Below, one piece after another: positions 8,483 through 17,301 of a stretch of DNA of 64,000 nt (its first letter is position 1; every line of letters starts with the position of its first letter). The DNA lies in contig CAUYXJ010000002.1 in NCBI GenBank assembly GCA_963577065.1, positions 1 through 64,000 on the forward strand, written 5' to 3'. The notes beneath the pieces are model-generated. The model was not told where the DNA came from and ran no database searches. It saw nothing but the letters and a program-made list of their open reading frames with translations. A program made the translations under genes and the position numbers. The stretch is from CAUYXJ01 sp963577065 (GTDB lineage Bacteria; Chloroflexota; Dehalococcoidia; Tepidiformales; Tepidiformaceae).

Positions 8483-10687
8483 GTGACGGCTGCCGAACCC
8501 CCGCCCGCCGCCGTCGACGCGCTCAATCCCGCTCAGCTCGCCGCGGCGGAGCACGCCAAGGGCGCGCAGCTCATCCTCGCGGGGCCCGGTAGCGGCAAGA
8601 CGCGCGTCATCACCCATCGCATCGCCTGGCTCGTGCGCGAACAGGGGGTCGCCCCCTGGCGCATCCTCGCCGTGACCTTCACGAACAAGGCCGCACGCGA
8701 GATGCGCGAGCGTGCGCAAGCGCTCCTGGGCGAAGACGCGGCCAAGCTCCATCTCGGCACCTTCCACTCGATGTGCGCCCGCTGGCTTCGGATCCACGGC
8801 GAGGAGATCGGCCTCTCCCCCAACTACGTCATCTACGACGACGGCGACCAGACGGCGCTGATGAAGCGCATCCTCGAACAGCTGCGCGTCGATATCCGCC
8901 GCTTCTCGCCCCGCGCCGTGCTCTCCGCCATCTCCGCCGGGAAGAGCGAGATGCGGGGCGAGGACTACTTCGAGCGGCACGCCGAGAGCTACTTCGACGA
9001 GATCGTCGCGCGCGCCTTCGAGCGCTATCAGAGCGCCCTGAAGGCCGCCTCTGCCCTCGATTTCGACGACCTCCTCAGCGAAACCGTGCGTCTCTTCCGC
9101 GAGTCCGAGGAGGCGCTCGAGCGCCGCGCGGGCCAGTACCTGCACGTGCTCGTCGACGAGTTCCAGGACACGAACCCGGCGCAATTCGCGCTCGCACGTC
9201 AGCTCGCCTCGGTGCACGGCAACATCTGTGTCGTCGGTGACCCTGACCAAAGCATCTATTCGTGGCGCGCCGCCGACGCGCGCAACACCCAGTACTTCCT
9301 GCGCGACTTCCCTCAGGCCGCGACCTACCTGCTGGAGCAGAACTACCGCTCGACGCAGCCGATCCTCGACGCCGCCGATGCCGTGATCGCCAACAACAGC
9401 GGCCATGTCGAGCGCCGGCTCTGGACCGATCGCGCGGACGGCGATCCCCTCACGAGCTACGAGGCCTACAACGACGAAGAGGAGGGCGAGTTCGTGGCCC
9501 GTGAGGTCGAACGCCTTTCGGTGCCCGGGCGCTCCCTCGGCGAGCTCGCCGTGCTCTACCGCACGAATGCGCAGTCGCGCCCGATTGAGGACGCGCTCGT
9601 GCGGCATCGCATTCCCTACCGCCTGATCGGCGGGGTGCGCTTCTATCAGCGCCGCGAGATCAAGGACCTCGTGGCCTACCTGCGTCTGGTCCAGAACCGC
9701 CTCGATGAGGCGAGCCTTCTGCGCATCATCAACGTCCCCACGCGTGGTATCGGCGACGTCACCATCTCGCGGCTGGCGGAGTACGCGGGCGCGACGGGGC
9801 TCGCGATCTGGGACGCCTGCGAAGCCGCCGCGCGCGGCGAGCCGGTCCCGGGCATCGCTGCGCGTGCGGCCACCGCCCTGCGCCGTTTCGTCGACGCGAT
9901 CGAGGCGATCCGGCTCGAGCGCGACCGGCCGCTCGCCGAGCTCCTCGACCACGTCCTCCTCGAGAGCGGCTACGTCGACTACCTCCGCGACAAGGAGGAG
10001 GGCGCCGAGGAGCGCATGGAGAACATCCTCCAGCTGCGCTCGGTCATGGCCCAGTACGAAGACACCATCGGCGAGGAAGGGGGCGATCTCGCCAGCTTCC
10101 TCCAGGACGTCGCCCTCGTCGCCGACGTGGACGAGCTCGAGGGTGGCGTCGAAGCGGTCACGCTGATCACGCTGCACGCGGCCAAGGGCCTCGAGTTCCC
10201 GGTCGTCTTCATGGTCGGAATGGAGGAGGGCGTCCTCCCCCACATCCGCTCCTTCGACGACCCCCGCCAGATGGAGGAGGAGCGCCGCCTGGCCTACGTC
10301 GGCATCACGCGCGCGAAGGACGCCGTCTACCTGACACGCGCCTTCCGCCGCTACCTCGGCGGTCAGCCCCTCACCAACCCCGCCTCCCGCTTCCTCAGCG
10401 AGATCCCCGCGCACCTCCTTGTGCCCTACCGCAGCGGCGGACCGAAGACCTTCCGCGAATCCGTCGAGACTGCTCCCACAGCCCCCAGCACCACACCCAC
10501 GTCGGCGGAGGTCGCCGCCGGCGAACCGCAGTGGGATGCCGGCGACCACGTCGCCCACCCCAAGTTCGGCGAGGGTGTCGTCGTGAGCTGCCAGGAGCGC
10601 CGTGGCGACGTCGAGGTCGTCGTCGCCTTCGAGGGCGCGGGCGTCAAGCGCCTGCTGCAGTCGATGGCGCCGCTGGAGCCGGCGTAG
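8483..10687 (+). CDS. pcrA: UvrD/PcrA-type superfamily 1 DNA helicase
   Basis: A 734-residue 3'-5' helicase acting in repair and rolling-circle or fork processes. Motifs: Q-motif LNPAQLAAAEH; Walker A AGPGSGKT (about residue 33); Ia TFTNKAA; II VDEFQD; III GDPDQSIYSWR; IV near TQPILDAA; V TLHAAKGLEFPVVF; VI EERRLAYVGITRA. The C-terminal ~50 residues form a Tudor-like domain beginning VAHPKFGEGVV, as in PcrA and UvrD. Full family length. GTG start at 8483, with an AAGG weakly placed upstream. Downstream is a separate lipoprotein gene. Confidence 0.93.
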   Translation: MTAAEPPPAAVDALNPAQLAAAEHAKGAQLILAGPGSGKTRVITHRIAWLVREQGVAPWRILAVTFTNKAAREMRERAQALLGEDAAKLHLGTFHSMCARWLRIHGEEIGLSPNYVIYDDGDQTALMKRILEQLRVDIRRFSPRAVLSAISAGKSEMRGEDYFERHAESYFDEIVARAFERYQSALKAASALDFDDLLSETVRLFRESEEALERRAGQYLHVLVDEFQDTNPAQFALARQLASVHGNICVVGDPDQSIYSWRAADARNTQYFLRDFPQAATYLLEQNYRSTQPILDAADAVIANNSGHVERRLWTDRADGDPLTSYEAYNDEEEGEFVAREVERLSVPGRSLGELAVLYRTNAQSRPIEDALVRHRIPYRLIGGVRFYQRREIKDLVAYLRLVQNRLDEASLLRIINVPTRGIGDVTISRLAEYAGATGLAIWDACEAAARGEPVPGIAARAATALRRFVDAIEAIRLERDRPLAELLDHVLLESGYVDYLRDKEEGAEERMENILQLRSVMAQYEDTIGEEGGDLASFLQDVALVADVDELEGGVEAVTLITLHAAKGLEFPVVFMVGMEEGVLPHIRSFDDPRQMEEERRLAYVGITRAKDAVYLTRAFRRYLGGQPLTNPASRFLSEIPAHLLVPYRSGGPKTFRESVETAPTAPSTTPTSAEVAAGEPQWDAGDHVAHPKFGEGVVVSCQERRGDVEVVVAFEGAGVKRLLQSMAPLEPA

Positions 10688-10733
10688 CTCGCTCGCCCAT
10701 CGCCGCTGGGCCCAGGGACTATGGTCAGGCGTG

Positions 10734-11969
10734 ATGCGAGCGACGTTTCGGCGATCGGTGCTGCTGGGGTTCCTCGGAATCGCGCTCGGCGCGCTGGCGG
10801 CCTGCGGCGGCAGCAGCGACGAAGCGACCCCAACTCCGGTCGCCACCGAGCCGCCTACCTCCACGACCGAGCCGCCCACCTCCACCACCGTTCCGACCCC
10901 GATCCCCACGACCACCCCGCGGCCAACGAGCACGCGCGTCCCCACGGCCGTTCCGACCGCAACGCAGACGCCGCCTGCGAACCCACCGGTCGGGGAGCTG
11001 TTCATCTATGTGTTCGCGGAGAAGCCAGTTGTTCAGCGTGTCGTCCTGTACGACGTGGGCACCGGCGACCCATGGGCGTCGTTCCGCATCAGGGCTGGCC
11101 GTGGCAGTGTTGATGTCCTAATCGCGGGCGCTGAGCTGCTGGTTCGAGTCGGTTCGACGATTGACCGCACAACGCTCGACGGGCGGCCGCTCACGCGCCT
11201 CTTCGAGGGGAGGGACGGCTACACCGTGCGCGAGCTCAGTCTGGCACCTGGCGGCCAGATCCTCGCGCTCTCGCTACTGTTCCGCGGGGCTGAGCCGGGT
11301 CTGCTGCTTCTGCTCGATTCCGCTACTGGCGACCCGCTCATCGCGCTCGAGGGCGGGGGCGGTGCTCCCGACGCGCTTACCTCGCAGCCAGGCTCCCATC
11401 AGTGGAGTGTCGACGGAACGCTGCTGGCCGTGACCGATGCCTACAGCTCCCACGGCCAGCTTCCGAAATCGATAGTCAGCCTCGATGGCTCGGTCCGTAC
11501 GCCGCCCTGGGGCTTTCTGAACCTTTCGCCGGAGTTCCGCAGGGGAGTGGTTCCGAGCCCCGCGGTGGACGCACCGTGCCTGGCGGCTTGGTCCGGCCTG
11601 ATGATCAGAGACATCGACACCGAGGCGGCGCTGGCGTCGACCACCGTCGGCGCAGCGCGCCTTCTCGGTGGAATCACGTGGTCGCCCGACTCGTCGTCGG
11701 TGCTCTATACCGATTCGCCCAGGCCTCCGCCCGGCGGGACGTGCGCGGATATCGGCCGCGGTGACGAGACCCACTACCTTTTGGAGGTGGCCACCGGAGA
11801 GGTGATGCCCGCTACCGACATCGAGATGCTCCGCTTGGAGTGGGACTTGACTCCGCGAGCCCAAATCGTCAACGGAGCCCCTGGGGCCGTGGATAGCGTC
11901 ATCCTGGATGGTGTCGAGATCGCTCGCGGCGAGAATCCGCGGATCATCGGCTTCGTCGAGCTGGACTAA
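10734..11969 (+). CDS. Secreted lipoprotein with Thr/Pro linker and propeller-like domain
   Basis: A 411-residue protein. The signal peptide ends in GALAACGG (lipobox; Cys at about 23). A ~60-residue Thr/Pro/Ser linker follows, then a domain of repeating beta segments with WSPD and WSVDG motifs like TolB or WD-type propellers. A GTG directly before the ATG (10731) could also serve. The 3' end overlaps the convergent MaoC gene by 4 bp. Extracellular and membrane-anchored; function unknown. Confidence 0.6.
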   Translation: MRATFRRSVLLGFLGIALGALAACGGSSDEATPTPVATEPPTSTTEPPTSTTVPTPIPTTTPRPTSTRVPTAVPTATQTPPANPPVGELFIYVFAEKPVVQRVVLYDVGTGDPWASFRIRAGRGSVDVLIAGAELLVRVGSTIDRTTLDGRPLTRLFEGRDGYTVRELSLAPGGQILALSLLFRGAEPGLLLLLDSATGDPLIALEGGGGAPDALTSQPGSHQWSVDGTLLAVTDAYSSHGQLPKSIVSLDGSVRTPPWGFLNLSPEFRRGVVPSPAVDAPCLAAWSGLMIRDIDTEAALASTTVGAARLLGGITWSPDSSSVLYTDSPRPPPGGTCADIGRGDETHYLLEVATGEVMPATDIEMLRLEWDLTPRAQIVNGAPGAVDSVILDGVEIARGENPRIIGFVELD

Positions 11970-12451
11970 CCCGCGGCAGCCTTGCGTTTCGGGATCATGA
12001 CCTTGCGGGTGAACGTCAGGACCGTCTCATCGCGCTGGTTGAAACCGCGCGTCTCGACCGTGACGATGCCGCGGTCCGGGCGCGACTTCGATTCGACCTT
12101 GTCCGTCACCGTCGTCTCCGCGTAGACGGTGTCGCCGTGGAAGGTCGGGGCGACGTGCTTGAGCGACTCGATCTCGAGGTTCGCGATCGCCTTGCCCGAG
12201 ATCTCCTTGACCGTCATGCCGAAGACGATCGAGTAGACGAGCGTCCCGACGACGACGTTCTGGCCGAACTGGGTCTCCTCCGCCCCAAAACGCGCGTCGA
12301 TGTGCAGGGGGTGGTGGTTCATCGTCTGCATGCAGTGGAGGATGTCGTCGTACTCCGTGAGCGTGCGCCCGGGCCAGTGCTTGAAGACATCGCCCACCTC
12401 GAACTCCTCGAGGTAGCGCCCGAACGACTCGCGCCCGTCGTGGATGGTCAT
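11966..12451 (-). CDS. MaoC-family acyl-CoA hydratase (mesaconyl-CoA hydratase-like)
   Basis: A 161-residue single hot-dog domain. It opens FGRYLEEFEVGDVFKHWPGR and contains MNHHPLHIDA, a hydratase-2-type active-site segment. The opening resembles the MaoC proteins found beside crotonyl-CoA carboxylase/reductase in actinobacterial ethylmalonyl-CoA gene sets, where they hydrate mesaconyl-CoA. An acyl-CoA dehydrogenase and Ccr follow on the same strand within 4 kb, separated from it by the DGQHR gene. The pathway assignment is inference; the family is clear. Confidence 0.7.
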   Translation of the reverse strand: MTIHDGRESFGRYLEEFEVGDVFKHWPGRTLTEYDDILHCMQTMNHHPLHIDARFGAEETQFGQNVVVGTLVYSIVFGMTVKEISGKAIANLEIESLKHVAPTFHGDTVYAETTVTDKVESKSRPDRGIVTVETRGFNQRDETVLTFTRKVMIPKRKAAAG

Positions 12452-12480
12452 TGGTGGCTCCCGTCCTGCGGCCGCTCGCC

Positions 12481-12503
12481 GCTCTTGGCCGTTGGCTCTT
12501 GGC
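12481..12503. repeat. 23-bp repeat, inverted match to 15187-15209
   Basis: These 23 bases are the exact reverse complement of 15187-15209 in the heptad array before ccr. They consist of CCAAGAG and CCAACGG-type heptads. The two copies bracket the DGQHR gene and the acyl-CoA dehydrogenase. Confidence 0.85.
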
Positions 12504-12589
12504 GGTTCCGAAAAGTTAGTCGATCGCGTAGTCGCTGCATGGGCATCTGCAGACTCCTTCTGCCGACCGGCCCGCGGTCGGCGATCTGA

Positions 12590-13807
12590 CTAGATTTGCA
12601 CGGCCTTCACCGGCTGTGCCGCATGGAGAGCGGCACGCCACTCTCCCTCCAGGATCTTCCCGAGTCGCTTGTAGCCCGACCCACCCGTCATCGTAGTTGC
12701 TTCACCCTTATCTCCTGGATACTCGGCTGCTTCTCCCCGGCCGGGACGAGAGAACCAGTACAGGTAGTCCGCGACACAGGACCCATCAAGCATCTGCGAG
12801 AAATTGGCTTCACGGAAGTTGACCGTACTTCCCGAAATGATGGTTGATAGAACCGCGCCCAGGGCGGCATGGCACCCGTTCACGCCGATGCTGCCCCAGA
12901 GGACGTTTGTGTTGGGTTCTGCGAAGGCCTGAGGGTTACGCGTCCGGACTGCGCGCCAGAAGTTTTTGAGTATCCGAACGATAAGCGCGGTCGTGTCTGA
13001 GAAACCGGTCACGTCACCGTCCGCGATGAGCTTGTTGAGGTGGAGTCCGATGTCTTGATTCTCAAGAAGCGGCCGTAAGCTTGTGGCGAAGGCCTGTAGC
13101 TTGATCGGCTTGGTGATGTTGTCGTTCGGCATCTGGATCCGGCCGTACCAGGGCGACGAAGCATCGCCGTTCAGTATGCCGGCGATGCGAGTCGACTCGA
13201 ACTTCCAGTTCTCGTCCTCGGGTACAACAGTTTTCAGCGTCGCTAGTTCATGGTCGTTGAGCTCACCTTCGTCGATCCGTCGCTGAACCACGCGCCGGCT
13301 TAAATCGGTCCGCACCCGCTTCTGTTTTTCGTTCACCAACAGAAAGAGCGCGATCTCCTCGGCTGTTGTGAGACCGTCGAAGACGCGGATGTCAAAGAGG
13401 ACAGAGCCGTCGAGCACGCCAGCTGCGAGTGCCCGCTCGATCCCGCGGAGGCGCGTGGCACCATCGATAATCGCAAGCCACGGATGGCCTTCCGATTCTA
13501 CGGTCAGGAACCCGAAGCGCCCTTCCTCGTCGATTTCGCTGACGGTTGCGCTGGCGCTGTCAGCCTTGGAGCGGATGTTCGCAGTGAGTTCGAACAGTCG
13601 GGGCTTCAGTCCAGCTCGGGAGCACCCAGCGAAGTATTCCTCGATGGCTCGTGCCCGGCTCTCCCTGGTCCGCTCGTTCCGTTGATATCCGTCCCCGGTG
13701 CGGTCGTCGTAGAAGTCCACCCATGCCAGCTGCACGAGTGTCTGCGCATCCATAGCGATCGAGTGACTGCCATCTTGGTTCCTCTTGGCGATGAGTTCGG
13801 TCTGCAT
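12590..13807 (-). CDS. DGQHR-domain (DndB-like) protein, stand-alone
   Basis: A 405-residue protein. The central IIDGATRLRGIERA is the DGQHR-type motif (DGATR here). It is followed by FDIRVFDGLTTAEEIALFL and LVNEKQKRVRTDLSRR, the usual Phe/Asn strand and helix of the family. DndB, the best-known member, regulates DNA phosphorothioation, but no dndC, D, E or methylase gene is next to it. The ATG at 13807 is preceded by GGAGGT seven bases upstream; two earlier in-frame ATGs lack this. The DNA looks visibly less GC-rich than its neighbours and the gene splits a fatty-acyl cluster, which suggests transfer. Relatives include ParB/Srx-fold nucleases and regulators. Confidence 0.65.
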   Translation of the reverse strand: MQTELIAKRNQDGSHSIAMDAQTLVQLAWVDFYDDRTGDGYQRNERTRESRARAIEEYFAGCSRAGLKPRLFELTANIRSKADSASATVSEIDEEGRFGFLTVESEGHPWLAIIDGATRLRGIERALAAGVLDGSVLFDIRVFDGLTTAEEIALFLLVNEKQKRVRTDLSRRVVQRRIDEGELNDHELATLKTVVPEDENWKFESTRIAGILNGDASSPWYGRIQMPNDNITKPIKLQAFATSLRPLLENQDIGLHLNKLIADGDVTGFSDTTALIVRILKNFWRAVRTRNPQAFAEPNTNVLWGSIGVNGCHAALGAVLSTIISGSTVNFREANFSQMLDGSCVADYLYWFSRPGRGEAAEYPGDKGEATTMTGGSGYKRLGKILEGEWRAALHAAQPVKAVQI

Positions 13808-13892
13808 AGGGCGCACCTCCGGTTCGATTGGCCCGATAGTACTCGACATCCGATCGCAAATTAAGTATCCAGGTATCTGATCAGTGTTTGGG

Positions 13893-15068
13893 CTATTCGA
13901 TCGCATACTCACGAAGCAGGTTCCTCGCAATGACCAACTTCTGGATGTCGCTCGTGCCCTCGGCGATGACCATCACCGGGGCGTCGCGGTAGTAGCGCTC
14001 CAGCGGCAGCTCTGTGCTGTAGCCGACACCGCCGTGGAGGCGAAGCGCATCGAGCACGACCTCCTGGCAGACCTCCGTGGCGAAGAGCTTGGCCATGCCT
14101 GCCTCGAGGTCGCTGCGGCCACCACCGTCCTTGCGCCGGGCGGCGTCGAGGGTGAGGAGCCGCGCGGCGCGGATCTTCGTCGCCATCTCCGCGAGGCGGA
14201 TCTGTTGGGCCTGGTGCTGCGCGATGGGCTTGCCGAAGGCGACGCGCCGCTGGGCGTAGGCGATCGAATCCTCGAAGGCCGCCTGGGCGACGCCTACACC
14301 GCGCGCGGCCACATTGATCCGCCCCACTTCGAGCGCGCCCATCACCTGCTGAAAGCCGCGGCCTTCGTCGCCGCTGAGGAGGTTAGCGGCGGGCACGCGT
14401 GCGTTGTCGAAGGCGAGCTCGGTCGTCTCGACGCCCTTGTAGCCGAGCTTGTCCAGCTTGCGCCCAACGACGAAGCCTTCGGTTTCGGGCTCGACGAGCA
14501 TTGCGCTGATGCCGCGGTGGGCAGGCTGTGCCTCGGGGTCGGTCTTGGTGAGGACGAGGTAGACCCCGGCGCGCTGGCCGTTCGTCACCCACATCTTCTG
14601 GCCATTGATGACGTAGTCGTCGCCGTCGCGCGTCGCCTGGGTCTTGATCGCTTGCGCGTCCGATCCTGCGTCCGGCTCGGTGATGCTGAGCGCCGCCCGG
14701 ATCTCCGGCTGGACCATGCGCGTGAGGAAGCGCTCCTTCTGGTCCTCGGTGCCGTACTCGTCGATGGCGTAGCCCACGAGCACGTGCGTGTTGAGCACGC
14801 CCGCGAGGCTCATCCAGCCGCGGGCAAGCTCGATGCACACACCGGCATAGCACTCGAAGCTGAGGTCGAGGCCGCCGTAGGCTTCGGGCACCTTGATCGC
14901 GAAGAGACCCATCTCCGCCATGCCCGCGACCAGCGGCTCGGGGTATTCGTCGGCGTGCTCGTACTCGCTGGCGACGGGCTTGACCTCGCGGTCGACCCAG
15001 ACGCCCACGTTCGAGACGATCTCCTGCGCGACCGGGTCGAGAATGTCCGCGGCGAAGTCACGTGCCAT
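13893..15068 (-). CDS. Acyl-CoA dehydrogenase
   Basis: A 391-residue FAD flavoenzyme that oxidises acyl-CoA thioesters at the alpha-beta bond. FAD and substrate-binding signatures: ALSITEPDAGSD (about residues 125-136), WVTNGQRA, and QVMGALEVGRINVAA. The late RLHGGVGYSTELPLERYYRD holds the second signature. The catalytic Glu lies in VIAEGTSDIQ (about residue 373). The neighbours MaoC and Ccr suggest a methylsuccinyl-CoA or butyryl-CoA-type substrate. Short N-terminus, full family length. Confidence 0.88.
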   Translation of the reverse strand: MARDFAADILDPVAQEIVSNVGVWVDREVKPVASEYEHADEYPEPLVAGMAEMGLFAIKVPEAYGGLDLSFECYAGVCIELARGWMSLAGVLNTHVLVGYAIDEYGTEDQKERFLTRMVQPEIRAALSITEPDAGSDAQAIKTQATRDGDDYVINGQKMWVTNGQRAGVYLVLTKTDPEAQPAHRGISAMLVEPETEGFVVGRKLDKLGYKGVETTELAFDNARVPAANLLSGDEGRGFQQVMGALEVGRINVAARGVGVAQAAFEDSIAYAQRRVAFGKPIAQHQAQQIRLAEMATKIRAARLLTLDAARRKDGGGRSDLEAGMAKLFATEVCQEVVLDALRLHGGVGYSTELPLERYYRDAPVMVIAEGTSDIQKLVIARNLLREYAIE

Positions 15069-15150
15069 CAGCAGGCCCTTCCTCGCGCCGGATTATGCCG
15101 AAACGCTCCCTAAGCCGCTCGCGAAAGGAGTCGGCGTGCTAACTGCACTG

Positions 15151-15209
15151 AGCCAAGAGCCAAGAGCCAAGAGCCAAGAGCCAACGGCCAAGAGCCAACG
15201 GCCAAGAGC
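15151..15209. repeat. Heptanucleotide tandem repeat, 8 units
   Basis: Four exact AGCCAAG units are followed by two AGCCAAC-GGCCAAG pairs and a partial unit. The last base of the array is the last base of the ccr stop codon (minus strand). The array fills the spacer between ccr and the acyl-CoA dehydrogenase start. Confidence 0.95.
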
Positions 15210-16462
15210 TACTTCGCGCCGGTGCCCTCGGACGTCGCGCCTACGAGAATCGCCATGTTGCCGTCCGGGTGGCGGTTCTCGGACATGAGCTGGTGGCACT
15301 CGCCCGTCTCCGCAAACGGGAAGACGCGCGAGAGGCAGGGGTTGATCTTGCCCTGGACGACGAGGTCGTTGAAGGCGGCGGCCTGCTCGTCGTTGGCGAA
15401 GTGCGAGCCCTGGAAGCGCTTCTGCCGCATCCAGAGGTAGCGCAGGTCGACATCGGCGTTGTAGCCGGTCGTGCCTGCGCAGATCACGACCATGCCGCCG
15501 GTATCGCAAACGAACATGGAGGTCGGGATCGTGTCTTCGCCGGGGTGCTCGAACACGAGCCGCGGGCTCTTGCGCTCGCCGAGCACGTCCCAGATCGCCT
15601 TGCCGAAGGCGCGGGCGCCCTTGGCGAACTCGCCCATCCCGGCCTGGTCTTCCCATCCCGGCAGGCGGCCCCAGTGGCTGAAGTCCTTACGGTTGATGTA
15701 CCCCACCGCGCCGAGCTGCTTCGTGAACTCGCCTTTGGCCTCGCTGGAGACGACGGTGATCGGCTGCCCGCCATGCAGTGCCGCAAGCTGAATCGCCATC
15801 GAGCCGAGCCCGCCTGCCCCACCCCAGACGAGCACCGCATCCCCCTCCTCGACCGTGTGGGGCGGCCAGGCGAAGAGCATGCGGTAGGCGGTCGCGCCGA
15901 CGAGCGTCGGGGCGGCGGCCTCCTCCCAGGTGAGGTGGGCCGCTTTGGGGAGGCACTGGTGGGCTTGGACGCGGGTGAACTGCGCGAACGAACCCCAGTT
16001 CGTCTCGTACCCCCAGATGCGGAAGGATGGATCGAACATGGGGTCCTTGCCCGCGATGACGGCGGGCGCGTGCACGTCCCAGGAGCCGCAGTGAATGACG
16101 ACCTCGTCGCCGACTTTGACGTTCGTGACGTTCTCGCCGATCGCGTAGACGACGCCGGAGGCGTCCGAGCCGCCGATATGGAAGTCCTCCGCTTCGCCCG
16201 CTTTCTGGCGGCTCGCGATGACATCGACGGGGCTGCCGAGGGCGGCCCAGACGTTGTTGTAGTTCACGCCCGCGGCCATCACGTAGACGAGCGCGTCATC
16301 GGGACCCACCTCGGGCACGGGGATGACCTCGGGCGCGAAGGCGTCGCGCGGTTCGCCGAAGCGCGACTGGCGGATCAGCTGTGCGTGCATGAGGGCGGGC
16401 AGCTCACCCAGTGGTGGTGCCTCGTCTAGGGGGTAGAGGTCCCGATCGGTCTCGGTCGTCAT
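15209..16462 (-). CDS. ccr: Crotonyl-CoA carboxylase/reductase
   Basis: A 417-residue medium-chain reductase. In the ethylmalonyl-CoA pathway Ccr reduces and carboxylates crotonyl-CoA to ethylmalonyl-CoA with NADPH and CO2; some members supply ethylmalonyl-CoA for other uses. Family marks: AGVNYNNVWAALGSPVDV, GEAEDFHIGGSDASG, FRIWGYETNWGSFAQF, the dinucleotide motif VWGGAGGLGSMA, and FEHPGEDTIPTSMFVC. Length fits the family (about 410-450). No ethylmalonyl-CoA mutase or epimerase gene lies in the window. Confidence 0.88.
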   Translation of the reverse strand: MTTETDRDLYPLDEAPPLGELPALMHAQLIRQSRFGEPRDAFAPEVIPVPEVGPDDALVYVMAAGVNYNNVWAALGSPVDVIASRQKAGEAEDFHIGGSDASGVVYAIGENVTNVKVGDEVVIHCGSWDVHAPAVIAGKDPMFDPSFRIWGYETNWGSFAQFTRVQAHQCLPKAAHLTWEEAAAPTLVGATAYRMLFAWPPHTVEEGDAVLVWGGAGGLGSMAIQLAALHGGQPITVVSSEAKGEFTKQLGAVGYINRKDFSHWGRLPGWEDQAGMGEFAKGARAFGKAIWDVLGERKSPRLVFEHPGEDTIPTSMFVCDTGGMVVICAGTTGYNADVDLRYLWMRQKRFQGSHFANDEQAAAFNDLVVQGKINPCLSRVFPFAETGECHQLMSENRHPDGNMAILVGATSEGTGAK

Positions 16463-16524
16463 GCCGTCCTCGATGGGGAAGGGTGGCCCTCAATACTACC
16501 CGAGCGCTATCGGTCAGGTAAACC

Positions 16525-16576
16525 GCTGCGCCGTTACCTGCTGCGCCGTTACCTATAGCCCTAGGCTATAGGTAAC
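16525..16576. repeat. 15-bp direct repeat leading into a 13-bp perfect palindrome
   Basis: GCTGCGCCGTTACCT occurs twice in tandem (16525-16539, 16540-16554). The second copy runs into an inverted repeat with arms 16548-16560 and 16564-16576 (GTTACCTATAGCC and its complement, 3-nt centre). It could be an operator, or the terminator region of a transcript entering from the right. Confidence 0.8.
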
Positions 16577-16675
16577 ACTCCGTCGCCAGGTGTCCGCCTG
16601 GCCTCGCTCCCGATTTACGACGAATTTACGGCGGCGTTGCGCGCCCTTCGTGCGGCCGGCCCATAGTGCGCGTGG

Positions 16676-16751
16676 CTCTCCCCGCCCCACCGCCCGTGGG
16701 GCGGGGAGAGCCCGGGGAGTCCGCACCAGGGGCGCGTAGCGGACTCCCCGG
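16676..16751. repeat. Two adjacent strong hairpins
   Basis: The first hairpin has perfect 15-bp arms at 16676-16690 and 16696-16710 (loop CGCCC). The second has 13-bp arms at 16712-16724 and 16739-16751. Neither is followed by a T-run. Both are very GC-rich and lie 175-250 bp upstream of nuoA. Confidence 0.85.
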
Positions 16752-16926
16752 CGCCCCCCAGGGGTCGCGTCTAGGACTGCCTTGGCCTGCTGATCGCTCC
16801 GGCTCGAAGAGGCCCGTGCGCCGCGGGCTGCGACGGCCGCCTGGGGCGCGGTCCAGCGGCTCCGAAGGGCCGTCCGTGCTATAGTTCCGCCGGTCTTAGC
16901 GACAAATTTCACAAACGGCCTCGAGC

Positions 16927-17301
16927 GTGCTGCACGAATACGGCCACATCGCAATTCTGGTCATCATCGCGCTCGTCTTTCCGGCCGGCGCGATTTTGCA
17001 GTCCTGGGCTTTCCAGTTCATGGGCATTCGCCCAAAAGTCCCTTCGGACCCAGTGAAGGAAGACACCTATGAGTGCGGCATGGTCACGCGTGGCCCCGCA
17101 CTCACGCAGTTCAACTTCCGCTTCTACTACATCGCGCTCCTGTTCCTCCTCTTCGATGTCGAGATCGTTTTCCTCTTTCCCTGGGCCGTGGTCTTCGAGG
17201 ATGTCGGGATAGCCGGATTCGCCAAGGTGTCGCTCTTCATCGGCACCTTCGTGATCGGCGGCCTCTACGCCTGGCGCAAGCGCGCCCTGGAGTGGAGCTG
17301 A
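16927..17301 (+). CDS. nuoA: NADH-quinone oxidoreductase subunit A
   Basis: A 124-residue membrane subunit of complex I with three transmembrane segments. Signatures: PSDPVKEDTYECGM (the Cys in the quinone-site loop) and FNFRFYYIALLFLLFDVEI with the conserved Asp/Glu. GTG start. Its TGA overlaps the next start by one base. It heads the nuo operon and, unlike the usual order, is followed directly by nuoC, not nuoB. Confidence 0.95.
   Translation: MLHEYGHIAILVIIALVFPAGAILQSWAFQFMGIRPKVPSDPVKEDTYECGMVTRGPALTQFNFRFYYIALLFLLFDVEIVFLFPWAVVFEDVGIAGFAKVSLFIGTFVIGGLYAWRKRALEWS

Larger units (their letters stand above)
16463..16926. other. 464-bp spacer between ccr and nuoA rich in palindromes
   Basis: No gene is seen. 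The spacer holds a direct repeat and three strong inverted repeats (listed separately), then a possible -10 TATAGT at 16880-16885 about 40 bp before the nuoA start without a clear -35. It is the only place for a promoter of the nuo operon. Confidence 0.55.

Noticed and set aside
8465..11005. 846-residue minus-strand open frame
   Set aside because: It is the antisense shadow of pcrA and the following lipoprotein, caused by GC-rich third positions; its translation has no motif.
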